Assembly: GCA_040394475.1 (NCBI GenBank)
Contig: JBEBSD010000015.1
Span: forward strand, 1-64,000
From: JBEBSD01 sp040394475
GTDB taxonomy: Bacteria; Bacteroidota; Bacteroidia; Cytophagales; Spirosomataceae
Direction of reading: 5' to 3'
DNA length: 64,000 bases
The position numbers and the translations under genes are program-made. Below are positions 34,529 through 42,910 of the stretch, one piece after another. How positions within the stretch are numbered: position 1 is the first letter of the stretch; every line of letters starts with the position of its first letter. Below the pieces are notes generated by a model, which had not been told where the DNA came from, did no database searches, and saw only the letters and a list, made by a program, of their open reading frames with translations.

Positions 34529-35341
34529 TTAAAGCAAAGCAACCTCTCTGACCACTTCTTCCAGTATTTCCAGTACCCCGCCCTCGTCATTGCTTTTGGC
34601 TATAAAGCGGGCTGCCTGCCGGATATCCGGATGTCCGTTGCTCATGGCGTAACTGAAATCGGCCTGAGCCATCATTTCCAGGTCGTTGAGGAAATCGCCG
34701 AATACCATCGTGGCAGCCTTACTGATCCCGAGCCGGTCCTGCAGCATTGCAATGGCATTTCCTTTATGCGCTTTTTTGTCAGAAATATCCAGCCAGATAC
34801 GGGCAGATACTTTCACCTGGCAGGTAGCGTGCAGGTGTTTAAAATGAGGGTAACTGTTGCTTTCGGAGCCGGTCAGGTCGCAAATCGTGAATTTCAGAAT
34901 ATCATCGTCGGTTACCGTATCCAGGTTATGCACTACTTTATATTGTTCAAAGTAAAGCCGGAGGTGTTCCATAAATTCCGGGGCGTCATTCTCGACGTAT
35001 GCATATTTTTTTCCGCATAGTACCAGGTTTGCATGGGGGATTGTCCTTCCGATGGTTACCAGTTCCTGTACCATCTGCCTGCTGAGTGCCTGCACATGCA
35101 GTTCCCGACCCTGGTGCACGACATAACTGCCGTTTTCTGCAACGAAATAGAGCTGGTCTTCAATGGGCGCGAAGAGTTTTTTAAGGTTATAATACTGCCT
35201 GCCGCTGGCTGCAGCAAACTGGATACCCGACTGTTTCAGGGAGTCGAATAACGTAAAGAAATGAGGATCCAGCTCATGGCGGGAATTCAGCAAGGTCCCG
35301 TCCATGTCGGAGACGATTAATTTGATCTGGTTTTTATGCAT
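34529..35341 (-). CDS. Cof-type HAD-IIB phosphatase
   Basis: A 270-residue haloacid dehalogenase-like phosphatase. Motif I is VSDMDGTLL at about residues 10-18, the C2B cap occupies about 85-190, and motif IV is GDFLNDLEMMAQA near 215. C-terminal SNDEGGVLEIL is typical of Cof proteins. Members dephosphorylate sugar phosphates, FMN or PLP in the cytoplasm; the substrate is not predictable. It stands between the M1 peptidase and a flippase-like gene on the same strand. Confidence 0.92.
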   Translation of the reverse strand: MHKNQIKLIVSDMDGTLLNSRHELDPHFFTLFDSLKQSGIQFAAASGRQYYNLKKLFAPIEDQLYFVAENGSYVVHQGRELHVQALSRQMVQELVTIGRTIPHANLVLCGKKYAYVENDAPEFMEHLRLYFEQYKVVHNLDTVTDDDILKFTICDLTGSESNSYPHFKHLHATCQVKVSARIWLDISDKKAHKGNAIAMLQDRLGISKAATMVFGDFLNDLEMMAQADFSYAMSNGHPDIRQAARFIAKSNDEGGVLEILEEVVREVALL

Positions 35342-35430
35342 GACTGCGTGTTGCTTTTCAAGGTTATTTGGACCGGCACCGTATAAAGCGCCCGTAGAGA
35401 TTTTCAGCAGGGAAAGGTAAAAAGATGGGG

Positions 35431-36444
35431 TTACTCCCGAACGATGGCTTCCGGCTTTGCCGACCGGTCTTTTTGCAACAGGACCAGTAGAAAAGCAACG
35501 GCCCCGGCTCCCAGCATCAGCAGCATTTGGGTACCGTGGACAAAGGTTGCCAGGGTAATGCCGTCTTGCTGGGTCAGTCCGTAGAGAATCATCACATTGC
35601 CTACGAGTAAATGATAGGCCCCGATGCCCCCCTGGGTGGGAGCGGTCATCCCGACAGCGCCGATGGCCAGTAACGTCAACCCGGCCAGCAGTCCGAGACC
35701 GGAAGTTTCCGGAATACAGAAAAACAGGACATAGGAACTAAAGAAATAACACACCCAAATGGCAACAGTACTGGCAATGAACAGCAAAGGGCTTTCCAGG
35801 TTACGGACGCTTAACAACCCACTGATCATCCCTTTGATAAACAGGGCGATTTTAGCAACAGGGCCATTGGACAGCAGTTTCGCCTGAAGAGATGGGTTCC
35901 GGGCGATGTATACCGCTATGAGACCAACCACGGTAAGGGCGCCCAGCAGCAGTGCCGGCAGCCAGTAGGAATTTCCACCGGCGAACCGGTCGCCTGCCAA
36001 ATCTGTGAAAAATGCATTCAGACGGTCGAATTCGAGCATGAAGTTGAGCACCATCAGCACCAGGAGCGTGATGACATCGAAAATCCGCTCGGCCACTACA
36101 GTGCCCAGGCTCTGGTTGACCGGGATTTTCGTGACCTTATACAAGGTGCCGCAACGGGTGACTTCCCCCATTCTGGGTAGGATATAATTGGCAAAATACC
36201 CGGTCAGCAGGCTGATAAAGCTTTCGTAAACCGTTGGCGTGAACCCGAGTGGTCGCAGCAGCATCTGCCAGCGCCAGGCACGAAACCAGTGGGCCAGCAA
36301 GGTCAGGGCAGAAGAAACGGCTATCCATCTCCAGTCTGCATGGGCCATGCGGTTCATCATGGAAGCCAGGTCAATATCTTTAAAGACGAACCAAAGCAGG
36401 CCGCCCGCCAGCAGGAGTGGGATCAGGTAACGGAGTAATTTCAT
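35431..36444 (-). CDS. Lysylphosphatidylglycerol-synthase TM-domain (UPF0104) membrane protein
   Basis: A 337-residue integral membrane protein with about eight hydrophobic helices, matching the flippase-like domain of the lysylphosphatidylglycerol synthase family without its synthase half. The conserved region LLTGYFANYILPRMGEVTRC near residue 85 and TQGGIGAYHLLVG near 272 are hallmarks. Stand-alone members probably move or modify lipids or glycolipids across the inner membrane. The exact role is unknown. Confidence 0.88.
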   Translation of the reverse strand: MKLLRYLIPLLLAGGLLWFVFKDIDLASMMNRMAHADWRWIAVSSALTLLAHWFRAWRWQMLLRPLGFTPTVYESFISLLTGYFANYILPRMGEVTRCGTLYKVTKIPVNQSLGTVVAERIFDVITLLVLMVLNFMLEFDRLNAFFTDLAGDRFAGGNSYWLPALLLGALTVVGLIAVYIARNPSLQAKLLSNGPVAKIALFIKGMISGLLSVRNLESPLLFIASTVAIWVCYFFSSYVLFFCIPETSGLGLLAGLTLLAIGAVGMTAPTQGGIGAYHLLVGNVMILYGLTQQDGITLATFVHGTQMLLMLGAGAVAFLLVLLQKDRSAKPEAIVRE

Positions 36445-36529
36445 TTTGCTCTTTATATTTCAGGAACCGGCAATAGCATTTCAGGAACCGGCTCCGCCGG
36501 CAAATAACGGCAGATTGTCTGGTTAATTC

Positions 36530-36562
36530 AAAAAAAAAGCCCCTTCCCGTAAAGAAAGAGGC
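36530..36562 (-). terminator. Intrinsic terminator after the azurin gene
   Basis: On the minus strand GCCTCTTTC pairs with GGAAGGGGC (two G-U pairs) around a six-base loop and is followed by nine Ts. It lies just downstream of the azurin stop codon. Confidence 0.8.
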
Positions 36563-36583
36563 CTGGTTCGAAAATCGTCGGAT

Positions 36584-37060
36584 TTACTCCACAATCAACT
36601 TGCCCTGCATTAAGGCATAATGCCCGGGGAAGCTGCAAATATAGGTGTACGTTCCCTTTTTAGGGGCTTTGAATTCGACGGTTGTTGTTTCACCCCCACC
36701 GATCATATTGGTATGGGCAATGATTTTAGAAGCTTCGCTTTTCGGAATGTATTCGGTGTCACGTGCCTGTGCAGCTTTTGCTCCGAAGGCAGCGACGTCA
36801 GTTCCTTGAGCTAGCAACACAAAGTTGTGCCCCATGGCGGCTTTCGCAAGTTTCCCGGTATGTTTTAAGGTAAGTACTACGGTTTCTCCTGCTTTAACTT
36901 TCAATTCTTTCTTATCGAATTGCATGGCATCAGTTCCCGCCAAAGCCAACTGGGTCTTTTTGACCGGTGCTTTGGTGTTTTTGGTTTGCGCGTTTGAGTA
37001 AGAGGACAGGCCCAAAAATGCAAAGGCAGTAGCGGCTAGAAATAAACGAAATTTTGACAT
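36584..37060 (-). CDS. Azurin (type 1 copper protein)
   Basis: A 158-residue secreted cupredoxin; the start at 37060 gives the signal peptide MSKFRLFLAATAFAFLGLSS plus a few residues. Copper ligands are visible: His in AAMGHNFVLL, then Cys and His in YICSFPGHYALM, with Met at the end of that segment. DAMQFDKKELKVKAG opens the beta-sandwich as in azurins. It carries electrons in the periplasm, probably to a cytochrome oxidase or denitrification enzyme, but no partner gene is in the window. Confidence 0.93.
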   Translation of the reverse strand: MSKFRLFLAATAFAFLGLSSYSNAQTKNTKAPVKKTQLALAGTDAMQFDKKELKVKAGETVVLTLKHTGKLAKAAMGHNFVLLAQGTDVAAFGAKAAQARDTEYIPKSEASKIIAHTNMIGGGETTTVEFKAPKKGTYTYICSFPGHYALMQGKLIVE

Positions 37061-37151
37061 TTTTTTACTTAAATAAATTTTGAAAATTTTACTGCTAAAT
37101 AACACATAGATTGTTATAAAACCAAACTAAAATATAGACAGGCCAGATTCA

Positions 37152-38132
37152 TTAAGGTTTAACCAGTAGTGAAAAAGAATTGAAAGAAGCAAAGACCCCG
37201 AGCCCGCCGGTAACGTTGCTGAATACCGGTGCCGGCTCGGCAAAAGGGTTGTCGGAATCAGCGCGCCGTTCGATGGACTGATGATAGCGATAGTAGTTTT
37301 CGTCGGTACGCAACAGCTCCAGCCGGATGCGTTCTACCCGGTTATTAGCCTTCGCATATACGATGCCGTTGGGGGTCAGAACGGAATTGACAATATGGAA
37401 GACGGCTTTTCCCCGTGAGGTAGTCATTTCCTGGCCATCCTGATGGGTGTCCTGCTGGAACTCTCCCCTTGAAAACGTATTGTCCCAATGAAACCGGCTT
37501 AGATTGGAGACCCTGTGTTCCAGGAGCTCCCCTTGTTCATCTGTTTCGAAAAGGGTGGTCTGCAACATTACAGAGGCGCTCGTGCGGTAAAAATCGGGGG
37601 CGCCCGGCAGGTCCTTCCAGGTATAGCGGATGATCAGGGCCGTGTCATGACGGCTGTACGGGCCGTAGATATTGGTATACATGGTATCCAGTTGATAACT
37701 GGTAATCGGTACAGCGGCCCGGGGAACGGTTGTGGTGGCTTCGGCTGTCCGGTCGCCCTCGGTAACGGTAAGAAAGTAAGTGCCGCCTTCGAGGATAGGG
37801 AATTCCTGAGCCTTGACGGTATAGTGCAGGTTTGAGGTATCGTATTGAAGCCGGACCTGTCGCGACCCGTCGGAAAGAATAACCCGGGCATTGGAAAGAG
37901 AGCCCGCTACATAATCGGTTCCGGTAAAGTAGGGAGCCGATTCCGAGACCCAAACGCGCAGCAAGGTGTCCTGAGGAGCAATAAAAGACTGGACGACCAG
38001 CTTGGAAGCAGCTCCGGGGAGCTGGGATTGGGGAACGGTGGTGATGAGACTGTCGCAGGAAACACAGCCTGCCCAGGCAACAACCAGGAAAAATTTATAC
38101 AGGAAACCGGCGGCACGGGATGGCTTGAGCAT
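37152..38132 (-). CDS. DUF4249 lipoprotein, TonB-receptor partner
   Basis: A 326-residue lipoprotein; the start at 38132 yields a signal ending AGCVSC, with a lipid-bearing Cys near residues 22-25. The first mature strands (LVVQSFIAPQDTLLRVWVSES) and the internal GGTYFLTVTEGDRTAEATTTVP are typical of DUF4249. These proteins are almost always encoded after a TonB-dependent receptor. Here the receptor stop codon is only 7 bp upstream. It likely caps or assists the receptor at the cell surface. The ligand is unknown. Confidence 0.87.
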   Translation of the reverse strand: MLKPSRAAGFLYKFFLVVAWAGCVSCDSLITTVPQSQLPGAASKLVVQSFIAPQDTLLRVWVSESAPYFTGTDYVAGSLSNARVILSDGSRQVRLQYDTSNLHYTVKAQEFPILEGGTYFLTVTEGDRTAEATTTVPRAAVPITSYQLDTMYTNIYGPYSRHDTALIIRYTWKDLPGAPDFYRTSASVMLQTTLFETDEQGELLEHRVSNLSRFHWDNTFSRGEFQQDTHQDGQEMTTSRGKAVFHIVNSVLTPNGIVYAKANNRVERIRLELLRTDENYYRYHQSIERRADSDNPFAEPAPVFSNVTGGLGVFASFNSFSLLVKP

Positions 38133-38139
38133 GGCGGGA

Positions 38140-40521
38140 TCAGAATTTAAAACTGTAACTAATGGACGGGATAATCGGAAACAGCGAATAGCGTTTAAGA
38201 ACATGCCGGTCGGTGCCATTTCGGGGATCACCTTCTACGTCGATATTATAGAAAAACGGATTCCTCCGGTTGTAGACATTGTAGGCGGAAATGTCCCAGG
38301 AGCGTTCGAACCTTTTTTTCTTCCGGACAAACTGGATGGAGAAATCGAGCCGGTGATAAGGTTCTGCCCGGAAGCCGTTTTTTTCACCGTATTCATTTAC
38401 AAAAACACCCCAGCGATTCAGGTAATCGGCGCTTCGGGGGTCATGCCGTACGGCGTGGTAGGAAGCCAGCGGCAGGGTGAGTGCATTACCCGTTCCATAG
38501 ACCCATACCGCCGACAAGTGGATCCGGTCGGTCAGCTGGTACATGCCCACCACAGAAATGTCATGCCGCCGGTCGTAACGAGGGAAGAAGGTCTTTCCGA
38601 AATTGAGTTCCGGAAATTTCCAGTAGGTCCATGACAGGGTATAGCCGACCCAGCCGGAAAGCTTTCCTGATTTCCGCTGGATCAGGAGCTCGGTTCCATA
38701 CGACCAGCCTTTCCCGGAAGTGACGTTATTTTCCCAGCTCAGTTCGTTGGCGCCTTCTCCTTCTATGGAAAGGAAGGACGCGCCTTCCTTGTAGTTCAGG
38801 ATATGGTCCATATGCTTGTGATAGCCTTCCAGCGTAATGGTAAGAGCAGGGCTAAGAAAGTCTTTGGCAAAGCCCGCCGCTACCTGCCGGGATTGCTGCG
38901 GGCGGATTTTCCCGGTGGTGGGTACCCACAGATCCGTCGGCAGCCCCAGCCCGGTATTGGACAGCAGGTGCACATACTGGTTCATCTGGGCGAAGGAAGC
39001 TTTGAAGGCCAGCCGGGGGGCGAGCTCGAAAGCTGCCGACACACGGGGTTCGGGGCGCAGGTAAGCGGCCGAATCCGTGCGGAAATGACTGAGGCGGATG
39101 CCGGTATTCAACCGCAGGCGTTCACCGGCCTGCCAGGTGTCTTCTATGTAAATGCCGGATTCATAGGTGTCGATGGGAATAACCCGTTGGGTGATCGGAA
39201 GGTCGGTAAAGGCGCCGGAAACGGTGAGCGCCGATGGAATAAACCGATGCCGGATGACCTGCATCCCGAATTTAACTGCATGACCGGTGCGGGGAAAGTA
39301 GTCGAAATCGGCTTTAATTCCCACATCTTTAATCAGGGAGTTGTACCGCAGGCTAAACTCCCTGGGAGATTCCGTACGGGCGTCTTCCAACGAATAATTG
39401 GAGATGCCGAAATTGAAATTACTGAAGATAAGGGAGGTGTTAGCAAACAGTTTCGGCGAAATCAAATGATTCCACCGGAGAGTGGCGGTGGTGTTTCCCC
39501 AATTCAGGCCCATGTGATGCTGACTGTCTGAGCCTTTCTCCCGTACATAAAACCGGTCTTTCCCAAAGTAGCCGCTGAGATACAGTTTGTTCCTGGGGCC
39601 GAAATCGTAGTTGACTTTCGCATTCAGGTCATAGAAATAATAGCCCGGCATCACCTGCTCCTCCTGACGGCGCATTTCCCGTGCCAGAAAAGGCCGGGCC
39701 AGGATATCAATATAGGTCCGGCGTCCGGAAACCAGGAACGATGACCGGTCTTTTTTTAAGGGCCCCTCCAGGGTCAGGCGGGAAGCGATGAGACCGATAC
39801 CGCCTTCTCCCTGCAGCTTTTCCTTACTGCCCTCCTTCATATTCATTTCAAGTACGGAAGAAAGACGGCCGCCAAAACGAGCGGGGAAGCCTCCTTTGGT
39901 CAACTCCACACTTTTAAGCGCGTCGCTGTTGAAGATGGAGAAAAAGCCGAACAGGTGATTCGCATTGTAGACAATGGCCTCATCAAGCAGGATCAGGTTC
40001 TGGTCGGGGCCTCCGCCGCGGACGTACAGGCCGGACTGGCCCTCTGATCCCTTCTGGACACCCGGCATGAGCTGAAGTACTTTCAATACATCTTTTTCTC
40101 CAAGAAATGCCGGGATTTTCTTTACCTGGGCCACCGGGATTTCCAGTTTGCTCATCAGGGGTGTCTGGCTTTCCTGCGTTTTCTGCGACTTGTCGGTGAT
40201 GACCACTTCTTCCAGCTCCGTACCCGCAATAAGTTCCATGTTGAGTTCGACGTTGGTTTGAAAGGCGATAACACGGGATTGCGGCTGAAAGGCAACAGCG
40301 GTGAAGAAGACCTCAATGGAGTCGGCGGCGGGAAGGGTCAGCGAATAAAAGCCGTAACTGTTGGTAAAGGTGCCGTAGGATGTTCCGGGAAGGTAAACGG
40401 CTATTCCGGGCAGCAGTTCACCGCTGCCTTTCTCTTTTACGAAACCGTTCAGTGTGGAAGTGCGCTGGGCATGGGCATTGAAAACAAAAAAAAGGAAATA
40501 CAGGAGTAAAGGACAGCGCAT
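38140..40521 (-). CDS. TonB-dependent receptor
   Basis: A 793-residue outer-membrane receptor; the start at 40521 gives the signal MRCPLLLYFLFFVFNAHAQ. Residues 22-105 form a carboxypeptidase-like regulatory domain (LNGFVKEKGSGELLPGIAVY). A plug domain follows, with FLGEKDVLKVLQLMPGVQKGSEG near 140 and GLYVRGGGPDQNLILLDEA near 165. The remaining 550 residues form the beta-barrel. It takes up an unknown substrate with TonB energy. It is coupled to the DUF4249 gene. Confidence 0.9.
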   Translation of the reverse strand: MRCPLLLYFLFFVFNAHAQRTSTLNGFVKEKGSGELLPGIAVYLPGTSYGTFTNSYGFYSLTLPAADSIEVFFTAVAFQPQSRVIAFQTNVELNMELIAGTELEEVVITDKSQKTQESQTPLMSKLEIPVAQVKKIPAFLGEKDVLKVLQLMPGVQKGSEGQSGLYVRGGGPDQNLILLDEAIVYNANHLFGFFSIFNSDALKSVELTKGGFPARFGGRLSSVLEMNMKEGSKEKLQGEGGIGLIASRLTLEGPLKKDRSSFLVSGRRTYIDILARPFLAREMRRQEEQVMPGYYFYDLNAKVNYDFGPRNKLYLSGYFGKDRFYVREKGSDSQHHMGLNWGNTTATLRWNHLISPKLFANTSLIFSNFNFGISNYSLEDARTESPREFSLRYNSLIKDVGIKADFDYFPRTGHAVKFGMQVIRHRFIPSALTVSGAFTDLPITQRVIPIDTYESGIYIEDTWQAGERLRLNTGIRLSHFRTDSAAYLRPEPRVSAAFELAPRLAFKASFAQMNQYVHLLSNTGLGLPTDLWVPTTGKIRPQQSRQVAAGFAKDFLSPALTITLEGYHKHMDHILNYKEGASFLSIEGEGANELSWENNVTSGKGWSYGTELLIQRKSGKLSGWVGYTLSWTYWKFPELNFGKTFFPRYDRRHDISVVGMYQLTDRIHLSAVWVYGTGNALTLPLASYHAVRHDPRSADYLNRWGVFVNEYGEKNGFRAEPYHRLDFSIQFVRKKKRFERSWDISAYNVYNRRNPFFYNIDVEGDPRNGTDRHVLKRYSLFPIIPSISYSFKF

Positions 40522-40620
40522 AGGCTCCGGGTACAAGGGATGAGTAATCTGGAATACAGCTAACTAACGAAAACCGTTGCCGGTACTATATGAGAAACGG
40601 TTAATTTACCCGGTACAGAC

Positions 40621-40659
40621 CACAAAAAAGCCTCCAAAAGGCTTGGAGGCTTTTTTGTG
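40621..40659. terminator. Strong bidirectional terminator
   Basis: CACAAAAAAGCCTCC (40621-40635) pairs perfectly with GGAGGCTTTTTTGTG (40645-40659) around nine bases, with A6/T6 runs on either side. It ends the transcript of the aminotransferase gene just upstream on the minus strand, insulating the TonB receptor gene. Confidence 0.9.
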
Positions 40660-40673
40660 CTTTTGATGCTGTA

Positions 40674-41741
40674 TCAGACTTTCAGCGTCCAGCCGAAAAT
40701 GTCCTCCGCTTTACCCGTCCGGATTTCCGTCAGGAAGGCTTTTACCTTTTCCGGGAACGAGCTGGCGGTTAACAGCGGCAGCTCATAGTCAATGCCTTCG
40801 TAGGCAATATGGGAAAATGGCGAAACTACAGCAGCAGTGCCGGCGCCGAAGGCAGCATTCAGCCGCTCCTCTTTGATGGCCTCAATCACTTCCTGAACAG
40901 AAACCTGTCTTTCCTCCACGGTAATGCCCCAGTACTGGGCAATGGCAATGATGCTTTTGCGGGTCACCCCGTCGAGAATGGTGGTTGAAACGGCCGGTGT
41001 GACGAGCTTATTGTCAATCACGAACATGATGTTCATCGTTCCGGATTCTTCAATATAGAGATGCTCCTTCGCGTCGGTCCAGATAAGCTGGTCATATCCC
41101 TGCTCCTGGGCAAGCCTGGCCGGGTACAGCGATGCCGCGTAGTTTCCTGCGCATTTGGCAGCGCCTACGCCGCCGGGTGCCGAACGGATAAACTCTTTTT
41201 CCACTTTGACTTTTACCGGTTTGCTGTAGTAGGCGCCTACCGGACTGGTGAAAATGATGAAATAGTACGAATCCGAAGGCTTTACCCCTATATAGGCGTC
41301 TGTGGCAAACATATACGGCCGTATGTAGAGCGATTTTTCTTCGCCGGCAGGCACCCATCCGGAATCCAGACGAAGCAACTCCACCAATCCATCTATGAAA
41401 ATTTCTTCAGGGACAGTCGGCATACACATCCGGGTGGCCGATTGATTGAACCGTTTCCAGTTATCAAACGGACGAAACACCAACACTTCACCGGCTTCAT
41501 TCTTATAAGCCTTCATGCCTTCGAAAATAGCCTGCCCGTAATGGAGGGCGGCGGTAGCCGGGCTGATGGACAGGTTGCCGTAGGGAATAATCTCCGCCTG
41601 GTTCCATTTCCCATCCTTATAATGGGCGCAAAGCATGTGATCCGAAATATTGCGTCCAAAAGTGAGGTTGGAAAAGTCAACTTCGTGTAGGCGGGAATGG
41701 GCAGTTCTCCTGACCTTAAATGGTGTTGTTTCAGTTGCCAT
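40674..41741 (-). CDS. ilvE: Branched-chain amino acid aminotransferase
   Basis: A 355-residue class IV PLP aminotransferase, start at 41741 (MATETTPFKV). It transfers amino groups between branched-chain amino acids and 2-oxoglutarate. The PLP lysine lies in GVGAAKCAGNYAAS (about residue 200); YIEESGTMNIMFV near 235 and TTILDGVTRKSI near 260 bind the phosphate and substrate. The roughly 355-residue size is that of the eukaryote-like BCAT group rather than the 310-residue E. coli type. It is monocistronic. Confidence 0.93.
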   Translation of the reverse strand: MATETTPFKVRRTAHSRLHEVDFSNLTFGRNISDHMLCAHYKDGKWNQAEIIPYGNLSISPATAALHYGQAIFEGMKAYKNEAGEVLVFRPFDNWKRFNQSATRMCMPTVPEEIFIDGLVELLRLDSGWVPAGEEKSLYIRPYMFATDAYIGVKPSDSYYFIIFTSPVGAYYSKPVKVKVEKEFIRSAPGGVGAAKCAGNYAASLYPARLAQEQGYDQLIWTDAKEHLYIEESGTMNIMFVIDNKLVTPAVSTTILDGVTRKSIIAIAQYWGITVEERQVSVQEVIEAIKEERLNAAFGAGTAAVVSPFSHIAYEGIDYELPLLTASSFPEKVKAFLTEIRTGKAEDIFGWTLKV

Positions 41742-41900
41742 AATTAGTTCATATAAAGTCTGTTGCACGCCAACAGGGCCGCTTCTTCCGAAAGCAGCTG
41801 CAATTTAGGAAAATTAATTTGTCTCTGAAAAATGTTTAGTGAAACAATATTTCTGAAAACGGTTGGTTTGCTGACCGGAAAAAGAGACCACACGGTTCGC

Positions 41901-42449
41901 TTACCGCCGGGGCGTCCAGGTAATTTCCTCCACCTGCAATTCTTTGCCCATCATCCGGCAGAGAATAAACAAATAGTCTGAAAGCCGGTTAAGGTACCGG
42001 ATAATCAGTTCGGTGACGGGTTGTTCCTCATGCAGCCGGATTACCATACGCTCTGCTCTCCGGCAGACCGTCCGGGCCACATGGCCAAACGAAATGCTGG
42101 GGTGCCCTCCGGGCAGGATAAATTTCAGCAAAGGGGCCAGCCCGCTGTCCATCGCATCAATGGCTGCTTCCAGGAGGGTAACGTCGTCCCCGAGCAGGTC
42201 CGGAATCCGGGAAGAGGATTTTTCAGGCGCCAGCGCCAAATGGGCGCCGATGGTAAACAGGCGGTCCTGGATCTCTTTCAAAAGGGCTTGCCGGGAACGG
42301 TTGACCTCCTGGTCCCTGAGAAGGCCGATGTAGGAATTGAGCTCATCGATTGCGCCGTAGGCTTCAATCCGGAGCGCCGATTTGCTCACACGGATGCCGC
42401 CAATCAATGCCGTAGTGCCTTTGTCCCCGGTTTTGGTATAGATTTTCAT
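41901..42449 (-). CDS. Cob(I)alamin adenosyltransferase (PduO type)
   Basis: A 182-residue ATP:corrinoid adenosyltransferase. TKTGDKGTTALIGG at residues 5-18 binds ATP, IEAYGAIDELNSYIG lies near 29-43, VCRRAERMVI near 130, and YLNRLSDYLFILCRM near 152. It converts cob(I)alamin to adenosylcobalamin. Its leader is almost wholly made of heptamer repeats. No cobalamin riboswitch is seen. It follows the pectin genes on the same strand but is probably independent of them. Confidence 0.93.
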   Translation of the reverse strand: MKIYTKTGDKGTTALIGGIRVSKSALRIEAYGAIDELNSYIGLLRDQEVNRSRQALLKEIQDRLFTIGAHLALAPEKSSSRIPDLLGDDVTLLEAAIDAMDSGLAPLLKFILPGGHPSISFGHVARTVCRRAERMVIRLHEEQPVTELIIRYLNRLSDYLFILCRMMGKELQVEEITWTPRR

Positions 42450-42452
42450 GGG

Positions 42453-42530
42453 GTAGGTATGAGGTTTTAGGTGTTAGCTGTTAGGTTATAGGTTTTAGGT
42501 GTTAGGTTGTAGGTGTTAGGACGAGGTTTG
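42453..42530 (+). repeat. TTAGGTN heptamer array in the adenosyltransferase leader
   Basis: Imperfect units (TTAGGTG, TTAGCTG, TTAGGTT, ATAGGTT, TTAGGTG, TTAGGTT, GTAGGTG, TTAGGAC) begin 4 bp upstream of the start codon and occupy most of the 104-bp gap to kdgF. Confidence 0.85.
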
Positions 42531-42553
42531 TGGCTTTTGGGGTATTGATATCT

Positions 42554-42907
42554 TTAACCCGCAGTGAGAAAATCCTCCCGCTCGGGATGGAAAATGTCAA
42601 TGAGCACGCCCGGTTCCTTGCATAACGCGCCATGAACAAGGTTGGGGGGAACATAATAGACGTCTCCTGCATACAGTAGTTCCGTATGCCCGTCGATGGT
42701 CATTTCAAATGCGCCGCTGGCGACGTAGCTTAACTGGACATGAGGATGATGGTGCAGGGCGCCGACCGCTCCTTTTTCGAACATGACTTTCACTAACATT
42801 AACTGACCGTCATGGGCCATGATTTTACGTTTAACACCCGCACCCAGGTCTTCCCATGGAAGGGCAGCATCGGTTATCAGTAGTTGTTCTTTTTTGAGAC
42901 CGGACAT
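42554..42907 (-). CDS. kdgF: Cupin-domain protein, KdgF-like
   Basis: A 117-residue single cupin. The metal-binding cluster HHHPHVQ is at residues 52-58 with the later His92 in PPNLVHGAL, and the ending HPEREDFL matches KdgF. KdgF speeds conversion of unsaturated monouronates from pectin or alginate into 5-keto-4-deoxyuronate. That fits its place 3 bp after the CE12-GH28 fusion gene and close to kduI, which acts on the same intermediate. Confidence 0.85.
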   Translation of the reverse strand: MSGLKKEQLLITDAALPWEDLGAGVKRKIMAHDGQLMLVKVMFEKGAVGALHHHPHVQLSYVASGAFEMTIDGHTELLYAGDVYYVPPNLVHGALCKEPGVLIDIFHPEREDFLTAG

Positions 42908-42910
42908 ATT

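Noticed and set aside
42450..42553. Cobalamin riboswitch before the adenosyltransferase gene
   Set aside because: The 104-bp leader consists mostly of TTAGGTN repeats and has no B12-box-like sequence.
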